From assembly GCF_000412695.1 (NCBI RefSeq), contig NC_021506.1, forward strand, positions 1-64,000: 64,000 bases of DNA. The letters run 5' to 3'. This stretch comes from Pseudomonas resinovorans NBRC 106553 (GTDB lineage: Bacteria > Pseudomonadota > Gammaproteobacteria > Pseudomonadales > Pseudomonadaceae). The stretch's first letter is position 1, and each line of letters opens with the position of its first letter. Position numbers and translations under genes: made by a program. The notes under the pieces were generated by a model. That model saw nothing but the letters and a program-made list of their open reading frames with translations, was not told the DNA's origin and made no database searches. Shown in pieces: positions 50,723 through 58,986 of this stretch.

Positions 50723-51466
50723 TCAGGCGAGGTTGAGCAGCGGAATTTCATCCCAGGTCTGGCCGTTCAACAGCCGCCCGTTGGCCTTTTTCGAGCGTTT
50801 TACACCATCGGCACCCCAGCCACCCCATTGCTTGAAGAAAAAGGCTGAGCCGAAGGCATCGCACTGCTTATGGATACTGTCGACCCACTCTTGCTTCATT
50901 GGTCGAGCCTTGGGGCCAGACTCACCACCAACAATCACCCAATGGATATCGGTCAAGTCCAACTCGCCCAAGTCCTCCAGTAGTGGCTCAACAGAGAGGA
51001 AACGAATCGTGGCGTCTATACGGCGCAGGCAGTCGATCCTGGGCACTCCATATTCGCGATCCTCGACCGACACCCCCAGCCACGCATTCGCAGGTGGAGT
51101 CCGAGTACTGAAATATGTGGCCAAGCGTTCGGCGCGCTTGGTGAGTATCTGAAATGTGTGCTGAGACGCCTTCCGAATTACCTCGAAAACCTGATCGATG
51201 TAATCGTCTGGTACGTGTTCGTGGAACAGGTCGGACATCGAGTTTACGAAGTAGATGGTCGGCTTCTTACGCTGTAGTGGTTCTTGAAGCTTCTCCGGCC
51301 GCAGGCTCAGACGAAATCCATTTTCATAGCCGGATGTGCCCATAGCCTGTAGCCGGTGCGCCATGTTCTCGGCATAGCAATGCTTGCAGCCTGGAGATAC
51401 CTTGGTGCAGCCCACCACCGGGTTCCAGGTCATTTCCGTCCATTCGATGCTGGTCTGCGTACTCAT
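50723..51466 (-). CDS. Three-Cys-motif protein (DUF5131, phage Gp37/Gp68 family)
   Basis: A 247-residue protein with the cluster CTKVSPGCKHCYAE near residues 20-33, the three-Cys motif that gives the family its name and that resembles an Fe-S binding radical-SAM loop. Later motifs are YFVNSMSDLFHEHVPDDYID, FQILTKRAERL, WLGVSVEDREYGVPRIDCLR and VIVGGESGPKARPMKQEW. AGGAGTAAAGGTGCA precedes the ATG. The pair with TcmP is found on phages and islands; substrate and function are not established. Confidence 0.85.
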   Translation of the reverse strand: MSTQTSIEWTEMTWNPVVGCTKVSPGCKHCYAENMAHRLQAMGTSGYENGFRLSLRPEKLQEPLQRKKPTIYFVNSMSDLFHEHVPDDYIDQVFEVIRKASQHTFQILTKRAERLATYFSTRTPPANAWLGVSVEDREYGVPRIDCLRRIDATIRFLSVEPLLEDLGELDLTDIHWVIVGGESGPKARPMKQEWVDSIHKQCDAFGSAFFFKQWGGWGADGVKRSKKANGRLLNGQTWDEIPLLNLA

Positions 51467-51495
51467 TGCACCTTTACTCCTGTCGTGCGTCGATG

Positions 51496-52467
51496 TTAGT
51501 GAGAAGCTGCCAGCAGAGTCAAAGTGCCAGCATTCAGTTCAAGGGCGGGCTTTGCCGCCAGGCCGCCAAAGGAGATGGCGGGATCGATATAGCGCATGGC
51601 TGACTTGATGTCCTTCCAACCCACGTAGGTCATCAGTGCCTTGAGATCCCAACCATTGGCCGTGGCCCAAGTGGCGAAGCCGCGGCGCAGCGAATGGCTG
51701 GTATAGAGCTCGGCCGGGATACCTGCGCGTTGCAATATCTGGCGTAGCAAGCTGATCAGGCTGCCGGGGTGCAACGCTCTGTCGTTCAGGTGCCCCCAGC
51801 GATCCAGGCGGCGGAACACGGCCCCTCGTGCTATGCCGGCGACACTGATCCAGTCGAGATAAGCCTGTACCGGGCAGAGGCGTTTCAGGGCTGGAGCGTA
51901 ATGGGTCGTGCCAATGTTCTCCCGATCACCCTTGCTCTGCGGCAAGAACAAAGTCATACCGGCGCCGACCTCGACTTGGACATGCTCAACCTGCAGGCGG
52001 CAGAGCTCGTCGCTGCGGAATCCCCGCCAGAAGCCGATCAGCAATAACGCCATGTCGCGCCGGCTTCGCAGTAGGCTTGCCAAATCGCCCGACTGCTGAG
52101 CGCGTTCGGCCTCTTGACTCAGCCACTGAACCGCCTTTTCTAAGTGCTGCAACTGCAGTGGGGCTGCCTGCTTAGCCTGCGCCGGATGCAGGGTGCGGAT
52201 GCCCTTGAGTACCTGGCGCACCGTAGGTGTTTTGGTCGGATCAGGAAAACCCTGGCTGATGTGCCACTGGGCCAGGGCGGCCAGACGATGTTTCATCGTA
52301 CTGAGGCTCAAGGTGTCGGCGTAGTCCACCAGGTAGCGCACGATGCTGTCGCCGGTCGCCGGCAGGAAGCCGCCCCAAGTCACCTCGAAGTGTTCGACGG
52401 CCGACTGGTAGCTGCGGCGGGTGTTTTCCCGCGTGCCGGCTTGCAGATAGCGCTCGACGTCCTTCAT
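51496..52467 (-). CDS. tnpS: Tyrosine recombinase TnpS of Tn4651-type transposons
   Basis: A 323-residue tyrosine recombinase with catalytic residues Arg151 (GFRSDEL), Lys179, His258 and Arg261 (HSLRRGF), Trp284 and Tyr293 (RYID). Length and position opposite a KfrA-like coiled-coil gene match TnpS of the Tn4651 family, which acts with TnpT on the intervening rst site to resolve cointegrates. Tn4676 of pCAR1 belongs to this family, which links this segment to carbazole transposons (established, from memory). Confidence 0.87.
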   Translation of the reverse strand: MKDVERYLQAGTRENTRRSYQSAVEHFEVTWGGFLPATGDSIVRYLVDYADTLSLSTMKHRLAALAQWHISQGFPDPTKTPTVRQVLKGIRTLHPAQAKQAAPLQLQHLEKAVQWLSQEAERAQQSGDLASLLRSRRDMALLLIGFWRGFRSDELCRLQVEHVQVEVGAGMTLFLPQSKGDRENIGTTHYAPALKRLCPVQAYLDWISVAGIARGAVFRRLDRWGHLNDRALHPGSLISLLRQILQRAGIPAELYTSHSLRRGFATWATANGWDLKALMTYVGWKDIKSAMRYIDPAISFGGLAAKPALELNAGTLTLLAASH

Positions 52468-52647
52468 CGCCTGGGTTTGCCCTTTGTGTACTGGGAAACG
52501 ACCGCGAAGCAGTCATTTTTGACCATCTAATTGAATAAGCCTCGGTTATTTTATCTTAATTTACATCTCAAATCCCGCTTTACTTCAGAACAAATTAGTA
52601 TGTAAATACGTGGTATGTAATCTAATACGAAATCGTAGGAGCAGACC
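52468..52647. promoter_or_regulatory. Putative cointegrate resolution site (rst) between tnpS and tnpT
   Basis: The 180-bp gap between the divergent genes is AT-rich and holds direct repeats GTATGTAA at 52598-52605 and 52613-52620, separated by ATACGTG, plus a TTACAT element in opposite sense at 52561 and TTAGTA/TAATCTAATA dyads. This arrangement of recombinase arms around a 6-8 bp core fits a tyrosine recombinase site. It must also hold both promoters. Confidence 0.62.
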
Positions 52648-53649
52648 ATGGCCCGCGGCGGCATCAATAAGGCGCTGGTTCAGAAAGCCCGCCAGGCCAT
52701 CCTGGCGCGAGGACAGAACCCCAGCATCGATGCGATACGGGTCGAACTGGGAAACACTGGCTCGAAAACCACCATTCATCGCTACCTGAAAGAACTCGAA
52801 GACGCTGACTCCGATCAGAGCGCTGTCGTACTGCCGCTCAGCGAGCAGTTGGCCAACCTGGTGGGCCAGTTGGCGGATCAGCTCAGGGAGGAAGCGAAGG
52901 CCGAGGTGGCGCACGAGCGCGAGCAACTGGCTCGGGAACGACTTGATTACCAGAATCAGGTTCAGCAGGCAGAAAGCCGTATCCAGCAGTTAGAAGGTCA
53001 GTGCATTGAGCTCACGGAGCAGCTCCAGACTGCCCAGCAAGCGCTACAGCAGGAACGACAGATGCGCCAGCAGGCTGAGGTCGGGAATGCCCGCCTACAG
53101 CAAGCCAACCAAGACCAAGAAACGCGCCTGCGGGATCGCGACGAGCAGATCCTCTCGTTGGAAGATAAGCATCAACATGCTCGTGATGCCCTGGAGCATT
53201 ATCGCCAGGCCAGCAAGGAACAGCGTGAGCAGGAGCAGCGTCGGCACGAGTCGCTGATGCAGCAACTGCAACTGGAACTACGGCAATTGCAGCAGACCCT
53301 GATCGTCAAACAGGACGAGTTGACCCAACTGAACCGCGACAATGCGCGCCTGCTCACAGAGGCGCGACAGCTGCAAAAAGAGCAGCATGCGCAGCAACAG
53401 CTACTGGCGCAGAAGATCCAGGCCTTGGAAACCGCTCAGCGAACGTTGACCGGAGCTGAACGCGCGAATGAGGCCCTGGAACAGCGCTGCAGCACATTGC
53501 AGGAGGAGGTGTCTCGGTTGGGCGAGACCTCCGCGACCCAGACGCAGCAAGCGCAGATCCTGCAGGAGCGCTTGGCCGAAGCCATCACGTACCTGAAACT
53601 GCTCGGGCATACGCCGCTCACTACCAGCGGTAATGAAACAGGTACATGA
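52648..53649 (+). CDS. tnpT: TnpT, cointegrate-resolution accessory protein
   Basis: A 333-residue protein with an N-terminal KfrA-type DNA-binding region (INKALVQKARQAILARGQNP; LGNTGSKTTIHRYLKELEDA) and a long Gln/Glu-rich coiled coil from about residue 65 to 310. TAGGAGCAGACC precedes the ATG. In the Tn4651 family TnpT assists TnpS at rst. The coiled coil suggests oligomerisation. Confidence 0.87.
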   Translation: MARGGINKALVQKARQAILARGQNPSIDAIRVELGNTGSKTTIHRYLKELEDADSDQSAVVLPLSEQLANLVGQLADQLREEAKAEVAHEREQLARERLDYQNQVQQAESRIQQLEGQCIELTEQLQTAQQALQQERQMRQQAEVGNARLQQANQDQETRLRDRDEQILSLEDKHQHARDALEHYRQASKEQREQEQRRHESLMQQLQLELRQLQQTLIVKQDELTQLNRDNARLLTEARQLQKEQHAQQQLLAQKIQALETAQRTLTGAERANEALEQRCSTLQEEVSRLGETSATQTQQAQILQERLAEAITYLKLLGHTPLTTSGNETGT

Positions 53650-53686
53650 CCCAGCGTTTCTAGCGCGAAGCCGCCATCGGCAGGTA

Positions 53687-54073
53687 TCAAACTGGCAGTC
53701 CATATTCAATCGCACGAATAGCTTGCCGCACAGCGCGCGTACCAAATTCGGTTACCAGCAGCTCGACCGGCGCCTCATTGGACAGCACCACATTCGGCGT
53801 CGTTAGCCAGCGGAGCGTACCTCCTAGATCCCCCTCGTGCAGCTCCAATAGAGCATCGAGGGTCTCAATAAGACGACAGAACACCTCACCAGCCTGTATA
53901 GACATTACGGCACTGCCGGGGGACACAGTGATCCACTCCGCGATCTGCGCTGGCGATCGCTCCAACTCGCTTGCCAAATCGGAAACCAACGAAGCCGGCA
54001 GTCCCGCCAGCACAGCGACGTGCAGATAGTAGTGGCCTTTCGGCAAACCCAGTTTTTCGTGGAGCATGCCCAT
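53687..54073 (-). CDS. Orphan antitoxin of the Xre/MbcA/ParS (DUF2384) family
   Basis: A 128-residue protein with an Xre-like N-terminal helical domain (LVSDLASELERSPAQIAEWI) and a C-terminal DUF2384 toxin-binding domain (ALLELHEGDLGGTLRWLTTP; LVTEFGTRAVRQAIRAIEYG). The start at 54073 has GGAGG seven bases upstream. Such antitoxins usually precede a RES-domain toxin gene, but tnpT lies immediately downstream and no toxin is present. The IS66 insertion 19 bases upstream of the start separates it from its promoter. Confidence 0.78.
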   Translation of the reverse strand: MGMLHEKLGLPKGHYYLHVAVLAGLPASLVSDLASELERSPAQIAEWITVSPGSAVMSIQAGEVFCRLIETLDALLELHEGDLGGTLRWLTTPNVVLSNEAPVELLVTEFGTRAVRQAIRAIEYGLPV

Positions 54074-54129
54074 ATCCGCCTCCAGAATAATTGTAAGCGT
54101 CCGCCCTGCACCCACTGCCTGCCCTAGCC

Positions 54130-54552
54130 TTGAATAGCCACAATGGTGCCCACCATTTTTTAGTGGGCACCATTGTGGATACGCTCCCTTCTACTCCTCG
54201 TCGCAGTCGACGCCCCAACTTTTCGGTGGAGTTCAAGCGTCGTGTCGTCGAGGCCACGCTATTGCCCGGCGCATCAGTCGCGTTGATCGCCCGAGAGCAT
54301 GAGATCAATGCCAATCTCGTCTTCAAATGGCGCCGTCACTATCGGGAGGGGCAACTGGGGTCAGTCGCCCAGCAGGCCACTTTGTTACCGGTCAATCTGA
54401 GCAAGGCGCCGACGTCTTCAGCGGAAGAGGCCGTGCGACTGCCGCTGAGTCCGGGCGGTCTGGTCGTGGAGTGCGGTCGGGTCACCTTGCGCATTGAGGG
54501 CGTGCCCGACCCGCAAACCTTGCAACTGGTCTTGCAGCAGGTGTTGCGATGA
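54130..54552 (+). CDS. tnpA: IS66-family accessory protein TnpA
   Basis: A 140-residue protein with the IS66 TnpA helix-turn-helix (FKRRVVEATLLPGASVALIA; HEINANLVFKWRRHYREGQL). Translation may start from the ATG at 54130 or from a GTG further in (for example the one before DTLPSTPRRS). Its stop overlaps the tnpB ATG. Confidence 0.88.
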   Translation: MNSHNGAHHFLVGTIVDTLPSTPRRSRRPNFSVEFKRRVVEATLLPGASVALIAREHEINANLVFKWRRHYREGQLGSVAQQATLLPVNLSKAPTSSAEEAVRLPLSPGGLVVECGRVTLRIEGVPDPQTLQLVLQQVLR

Positions 54553-54893
54553 TTGCTCCGCCCATCGGGACTCGCATTTGGATCGCTGCCGGGGTCACGG
54601 ACATGCGGCGGGGGTTCGATGGCCTGGCGGCCCTGGTGCAAACTCAGCTTGAAGCGGATCCATTCTCTGGCCAGATCTTTGTGTTTCGAGGCCGACGGGG
54701 TGACCGGATTAAATTGCTGTGGTGGGATGGCGATGGCTTGTGTTTGTTCTGCAAGCGGCTCGAGCAGGGGCGCTTCGTCTGGCCGCAGGCCGCCAGCGGC
54801 AGCGTATCCTTGACGACGGCACAACTCGCGATGCTGTTGGAGGGCATCGATTGGCGCCGACCGATACGCACCGCACCGGTACGAACGGTCTGA
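54549..54893 (+). CDS. tnpB: IS66-family accessory protein TnpB
   Basis: A 114-residue IS66 Orf2-like protein (IGTRIWIAAGVTDMRRGFDG; FVFRGRRGDRIKLLWWDGDG; RFVWPQAASGSVSLT). The ATG overlaps the tnpA stop (ATGA), typical of the family. Confidence 0.95.
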   Translation: MIAPPIGTRIWIAAGVTDMRRGFDGLAALVQTQLEADPFSGQIFVFRGRRGDRIKLLWWDGDGLCLFCKRLEQGRFVWPQAASGSVSLTTAQLAMLLEGIDWRRPIRTAPVRTV

Positions 54894-54928
54894 TTTTCAA
54901 CGCAGGAGAACACCAGTAACATCGCGCC

Positions 54929-56437
54929 ATGACCTGCGCGACTGACTGCCTCCCTGACGACATCCAGGCCTTGAAAGCCTTGGTAACCGCCCAGCGCGGG
55001 GAAATCGAGCACCTGAAACTGATGATCGCCAAGCTGCGGCGCACGCAGTTTGGTCGGCGTTCTGAGCAACTCGATGGCATGCTCGACCAACTGCAACTGA
55101 CGCTCGAGGAGTTGCAGGTCAGCGAGGCCGCACTGGCCTCGCCACCACCAGCCGAATCGCATCCACGTCCCCCTGTACGACGCAAGCCATTGCCCGCGCA
55201 CTTGCCGCGTGAAATCCACGTCCATCGACCCGATACGCAGTGTCCTGGCTGTGGCGGCGAACTTCGCCATTTGGGTGATGACGTGGCTGAAGTTCTGGAG
55301 TACGTGCCGGCACGGTTCAAGGTGGTTCGCCATGTGCGGCCCAAGTTGGCTTGCCGCTGCTGTGACGGGATTGTGCAGGTTCCTGCCCCTAGCCGCCCGA
55401 TTGCCCGGGGGCTTGCCGGGCCAGGATTGTTGGCCCATGTGCTGGTGTCCAAATACGTGGATCATCTGCCGCTGTATCGGCAGTCCGAAATCTATGCGCG
55501 CGAGGGCGTGTCCCTGGAGCGCTCGACCATGGCCGACTGGGTCGGCGAAGCGAGCCGGCTCTTGCAGCCATTGGTCGGCCGGTTGCGGCAGCACGTCATG
55601 ACCAGCAACAAAGTCCACGCCGACGATACGCCGATCGCCGTGCTCGCCCCCGGCCAGGGTAAAACCAAGACCGGACGCTTGTGGACGTATGTGCGTGACG
55701 AGCGCCCCACAGGTAGTAGCACACCTGCGGCGGTCTGGTTTGCCTACTCGCCGGATCGCAAAGGCGAGCACCCCCGAGCCCATCTCAAAGGCTTCGCCGG
55801 GACATTACAAGCCGATGGTTATGCCGGTTTCGCTCAACTCTATGCCGCGGGCACGATTCACGAGGCGGCTTGTTGGGCGCATGCCCGGCGCAAGTTTTTC
55901 GACCTGCACAAGGCATTGGCCTCACCGATCGCCGCTGAAGCCTTGCAGCGGATTGGTGCGCTATACGCCATTGAGGCGGAAATTCGTGGACAACCGCCCG
56001 ATCAACGACGCGCAGTGCGGCAGCGGCGAGCCAGCCCGCTGCTAGCGCAATTTCACGCCTGGCTTAACCACACGCTGACGCAACTGCCGTCCAAATCGGC
56101 GCTGAGCGGTGCGATCTACTATGCCCTCGCACGTTGGCAGGCGCTGACGCGCTACTGCACGGATGGCCGCATTGAGATCGACAACAACGCCGCCGAACGC
56201 GCCCTGCGTACAGTCGCGCTGGGTCGCAAGAATTATCTGTTCGTCGGTTCCGACGCCGGCGGAGAAAGAGCGGCGGCGATCTATAGCCTGGTCGGTTCAG
56301 CCAAGCTCAACGCATTGAACCCACAGGCTTATTTGACGCACGTGCTGGAGCGCATCGCCGACTATCCAATCAATCAGCTCGACGATTTGCTGCCCTGGAA
56401 TATTGCTCTGCCTACCTTAGAACATGAGGCCGCTTGA
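54929..56437 (+). CDS. tnpC: IS66-family transposase TnpC
   Basis: A 502-residue transposase: N-terminal leucine-zipper-like region, CxxC zinc motif (RPDTQCPGCGGELRHLGDDV and CRCCDG), then the DDE core (KVHADDTPIAVLAPGQGKTK; LQADGYAGFAQLYAAGTIHE; and IEIDNNAAERALRTVALGRK). Full length and intact. Confidence 0.95.
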   Translation: MTCATDCLPDDIQALKALVTAQRGEIEHLKLMIAKLRRTQFGRRSEQLDGMLDQLQLTLEELQVSEAALASPPPAESHPRPPVRRKPLPAHLPREIHVHRPDTQCPGCGGELRHLGDDVAEVLEYVPARFKVVRHVRPKLACRCCDGIVQVPAPSRPIARGLAGPGLLAHVLVSKYVDHLPLYRQSEIYAREGVSLERSTMADWVGEASRLLQPLVGRLRQHVMTSNKVHADDTPIAVLAPGQGKTKTGRLWTYVRDERPTGSSTPAAVWFAYSPDRKGEHPRAHLKGFAGTLQADGYAGFAQLYAAGTIHEAACWAHARRKFFDLHKALASPIAAEALQRIGALYAIEAEIRGQPPDQRRAVRQRRASPLLAQFHAWLNHTLTQLPSKSALSGAIYYALARWQALTRYCTDGRIEIDNNAAERALRTVALGRKNYLFVGSDAGGERAAAIYSLVGSAKLNALNPQAYLTHVLERIADYPINQLDDLLPWNIALPTLEHEAA

Positions 56438-56440
56438 CCC

Positions 56441-57034
56441 ATGCCCAACGTCACCCGTTTGCGCCAGCCGGCCAGCGACCGTCTCCTGCAACTGCACATC
56501 GAGCTGACGTGGATAAAACCCGCCATCTGGCGCCGGGTCGCCGTGCCCGAGCGCATCACCCTGAGCAAGCTGCACCAGGTCATTCAGGTGGTGATGGGCT
56601 GGAGCGACACCCATCTTCACGAGTTTGAAATCGCTGGCGAAAGCTACGGTATTCCCGATCCCGACTGGGGCCCTTCGGTCGTTTCGGAACAGCGCAAGAC
56701 ACTGACAAAGGTGCTGTATGGGTCGAAGACGTTTCGTTACGTCTATGACTTTGGCGACAACTGGGAGCACCGGATCAAGACCGAGCGGCTGTTGCCGGCC
56801 ATTGCGTGCCCGCAAGTGCCGTATTGCATCGACGGCGCCAATGCCAGTCCGCCGGAGGATGTTGGCGGCGCACCGGGCTACGCTGATTTTCTGGATGCGC
56901 TTGCCGACCCCGAGCATCCCGAATACTTGAACATGCTCGACTGGTACGGCGATACCTTCGATCCCACGGCTTTTGACCGCGACGCCATCAACCAGCGCCT
57001 GAAGCGGATTAAGACCCGAGGGTCAAGACGGTAG
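56441..57034 (+). CDS. Plasmid pRiA4b ORF-3 family protein, passenger of the IS66 element
   Basis: A 197-residue protein with the family segments LLQLHIELTWIKPAIWRRVA, LSKLHQVIQVVMGWSDTHLH, YVYDFGDNWEHRIKTERLLP and PPEDVGGAPGYADFLDALAD. It starts 3 bases after the tnpC stop and ends 15 bases before the right end of the IS, so it moves with the element. The family is of unknown function and is often attached to transposases. Confidence 0.87.
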   Translation: MPNVTRLRQPASDRLLQLHIELTWIKPAIWRRVAVPERITLSKLHQVIQVVMGWSDTHLHEFEIAGESYGIPDPDWGPSVVSEQRKTLTKVLYGSKTFRYVYDFGDNWEHRIKTERLLPAIACPQVPYCIDGANASPPEDVGGAPGYADFLDALADPEHPEYLNMLDWYGDTFDPTAFDRDAINQRLKRIKTRGSRR

Positions 57035-57049
57035 CGAGCGTACGCTTAC

Positions 57050-57609
57050 GAATAATTGGCCTTTTGATCATGCCATCTAGGCCGCGAGTGTTCGCATGAT
57101 GGTCTTGAGCCATTCACACCGTTGCTTCGAGACAAACCAAATGAGCACCCTAGCTGAAGGGGCTCAGCAGGGCGAGGCTGCATTAGCCGTGGCGCTTTTA
57201 CCGGTGCTATCCTTGACGCCTGCCCAAGAGCTTCCTCTCCCGGGTATAGATACCGGTGATGAAACTTGGTTTGAGGCGGTCTCGTTGAGGCCGCCTTTGT
57301 CGCTTTTGGGAGAGGCCTCAGTGCTAAGCAGCCCGCAGCTTTGTGTACGCGTCGAAGCGTAAAGCCTCGGCCAAAGCTGTTCGCAGGCCATCTAACTCGG
57401 CATTTTCTCCAATTTTATGGACTCGCGCTGGCCACGGATTGGGGGGAATTATCTGCAATTATCTCGGCATAGATAATTGATCAATATTTAGCCGCCACAG
57501 GCTAGTTGCGCATCGTTTTTAACGTTCTTCCGCGAGTGCAACCAAGCGGGTGAATCATCCTTTTTCTGGATGGCTGAAGCGGCCTTTACTTGAGCAGCGC
57601 TTCTCAAAT
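57050..57609. other. Intergenic stretch with a palindrome, no supported gene
   Basis: It contains the 8-bp duplication of the IS66 element, then about 550 bases without a convincing gene; an 88-codon frame at 57096 has no ribosome site. The main structure is a perfect dyad CAATTATCT-CGGCAT-AGATAATTG at 57456-57479. Its TTATCTCGGCAT part recurs at three further places to the right. Confidence 0.55.
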
Positions 57610-57963
57610 TTACTCCTTTAGATACAGCAAGTTACAGAACGAATGTCCTAATTTTTGCCTTATCTCGGCATGACCCCAATCATCCTTGCGCACCAAACCG
57701 AACTCATCCTGATTGGTGTCAAGATCATCATCAAACATGGTGTTAACCATTCGCTCCCGACGTAGCATGGCCAGCGTTCGGAAAAAGCAGGGCTCGCAGA
57801 GGTGAACCTCATAACGCTCACCATCATGCTTGGAACCATAGCCCCAACACGCTTGAAGAACGCCAAACTGCTGGCCATAGCCCTCAATACTTGTGCTTTG
57901 GCAACAAGCGTCACAGGTAACGTCTGAAGTCGTTTCCGTTGGCTGCATTGCAACGTGCCGCAT
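57610..57963 (-). CDS. Small zinc-ribbon-like protein of unknown function
   Basis: A 117-residue protein with CDACC and LCEPCF, a likely four-Cys zinc site, separated by GYGQQFGVLQACWGYGSKHD. The start MRHVAMQPTETTSD at 57963 has GGAGGTGAGG immediately upstream; the longer frame is rejected. It is not recognised. The pattern suggests a small regulatory or structural plasmid/island protein. Confidence 0.65.
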   Translation of the reverse strand: MRHVAMQPTETTSDVTCDACCQSTSIEGYGQQFGVLQACWGYGSKHDGERYEVHLCEPCFFRTLAMLRRERMVNTMFDDDLDTNQDEFGLVRKDDWGHAEIRQKLGHSFCNLLYLKE

Positions 57964-58176
57964 GATCCTCACCTCCGAGGAGAGAAAGTTTACAGCTGCC
58001 ATCGAGCCCACATTCGAGACCGAAAATGGAAGATGTCGCGAAGGCCGCCTCGAACCATCACTGGGGAGAAGGATATCTTGAGATTAATTGGGGGTGGGCG
58101 AACATGCGCAAGCATGTGAGAGCAACACAAAGCCTAGAAATCAAACATTTATGGTTTGAATGTCTTAATTTCTCCG

Positions 58177-58277
58177 TTATCTCGTCATGCTTCCATAAAA
58201 ATCCCCATCATGGAAAAGGCCTGATAAATCAATCAGGTAGGAGAGATGTGAGTGAATTTTCCCCTTATCTCGGCATG
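58177..58277. repeat. Repeats of a TTATCTCGKCATG motif
   Basis: Copies lie at 58177-58189 (TTATCTCGTCATG) and 58265-58277 (TTATCTCGGCATG); further copies are at 57660-57672 and, within a palindrome, at 57459-57470. The similarity extends to the left as GAATGTCYTAATTT in at least two copies. They occupy the 458-bp gap between 57963 and 58422, where no gene is supported, and may be operator or replication iterons. Confidence 0.6.
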
Positions 58278-58421
58278 GCCCCCAAAACTCGCAGGTCGCA
58301 GCCAGTTGCTTGCGGGTGCTCGCGCGGCAGGGCATTGGTGGAAATGTCTCGTCTTCTCGCATGCTTGGGATTCTTGAAGTCTCCGGTAAAACCGATTTCG
58401 AACAAGTCAAAGGAGACAGCT

Positions 58422-58781
58422 ATGCCAGACACCAACGATCCCCAGCAAGACGAGTCGCGATTGATCGACCGCATGATGACCGACCTGCTTTCCACGATGG
58501 ATCAAGACGACTCAGACATGCGCTCGACGCTGATTGAGAACGGTGACGACATCCGGGCCCTGGCCGAAATCTGCCGGCAGACCGGCGTTTTCGAGCATAG
58601 CCACGCAAAGTTCGCCGAATTCAAGCAGCACCTGGAGGATTCAACACCTCCTGAAGAACGGCTCGTCAAATCGTGGGCGTGGCTGCTTGACCGGATTGTC
58701 CATTCGCCGACCACTCTGCACATGCGGGGAGCCGTTCGCCTATGCGTGCCACTGGTTGCGCTCTACCTACCCCCTGAATGA
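58422..58781 (+). CDS. Small acidic protein of unknown function
   Basis: A 119-residue protein (MPDTNDPQQDESRLIDRMMT; DDIRALAEICRQTGVFEHSH; WLLDRIVHSPTTLHMRGAVR). AAAGGAGACAGCT precedes the ATG. It is mostly helical with no signal peptide. It lies ahead of the TelA-type gene set but 205 bases away, so it may be separate. Not recognised. Confidence 0.65.
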   Translation: MPDTNDPQQDESRLIDRMMTDLLSTMDQDDSDMRSTLIENGDDIRALAEICRQTGVFEHSHAKFAEFKQHLEDSTPPEERLVKSWAWLLDRIVHSPTTLHMRGAVRLCVPLVALYLPPE

Positions 58782-58986
58782 CTTCAGGTCGAAACTCGCA
58801 TAGCTAGGGAAATGAGGCGATTATTCGCGCCATTTTGAAGCGACTCGGGGAGGTTTGGGTTATTTCGAGATCGCGATACAAAGACTTCGAGCTGCGCTTT
58901 CAGTCGGTAAAAGCGTCTGAAATAACAACCCGCCAAGGAATACGGCAGGTACGATCTCCAACAAATCCAAGGAGAAATTTTCCGCC

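Larger units (their letters stand above)
54093..57049 (+). mobile_element. IS66-family insertion sequence, 2957 bp, with passenger gene
   Basis: The left end GTAAGCGTCCGCC (54093) pairs with the right end GCGTACGCTTAC (57049). Perfect 8-bp target duplications GAATAATT lie at 54085-54092 and 57050-57057, exactly as known for IS66. It carries tnpA, tnpB, tnpC and a fourth gene. All are intact, so it is a recent insertion. Confidence 0.97.

Noticed and set aside
57096..57362. 88-codon open frame in the gap after the IS66 element
   Set aside because: No ribosome site, no recognisable fold, and composition not distinct from its surroundings.
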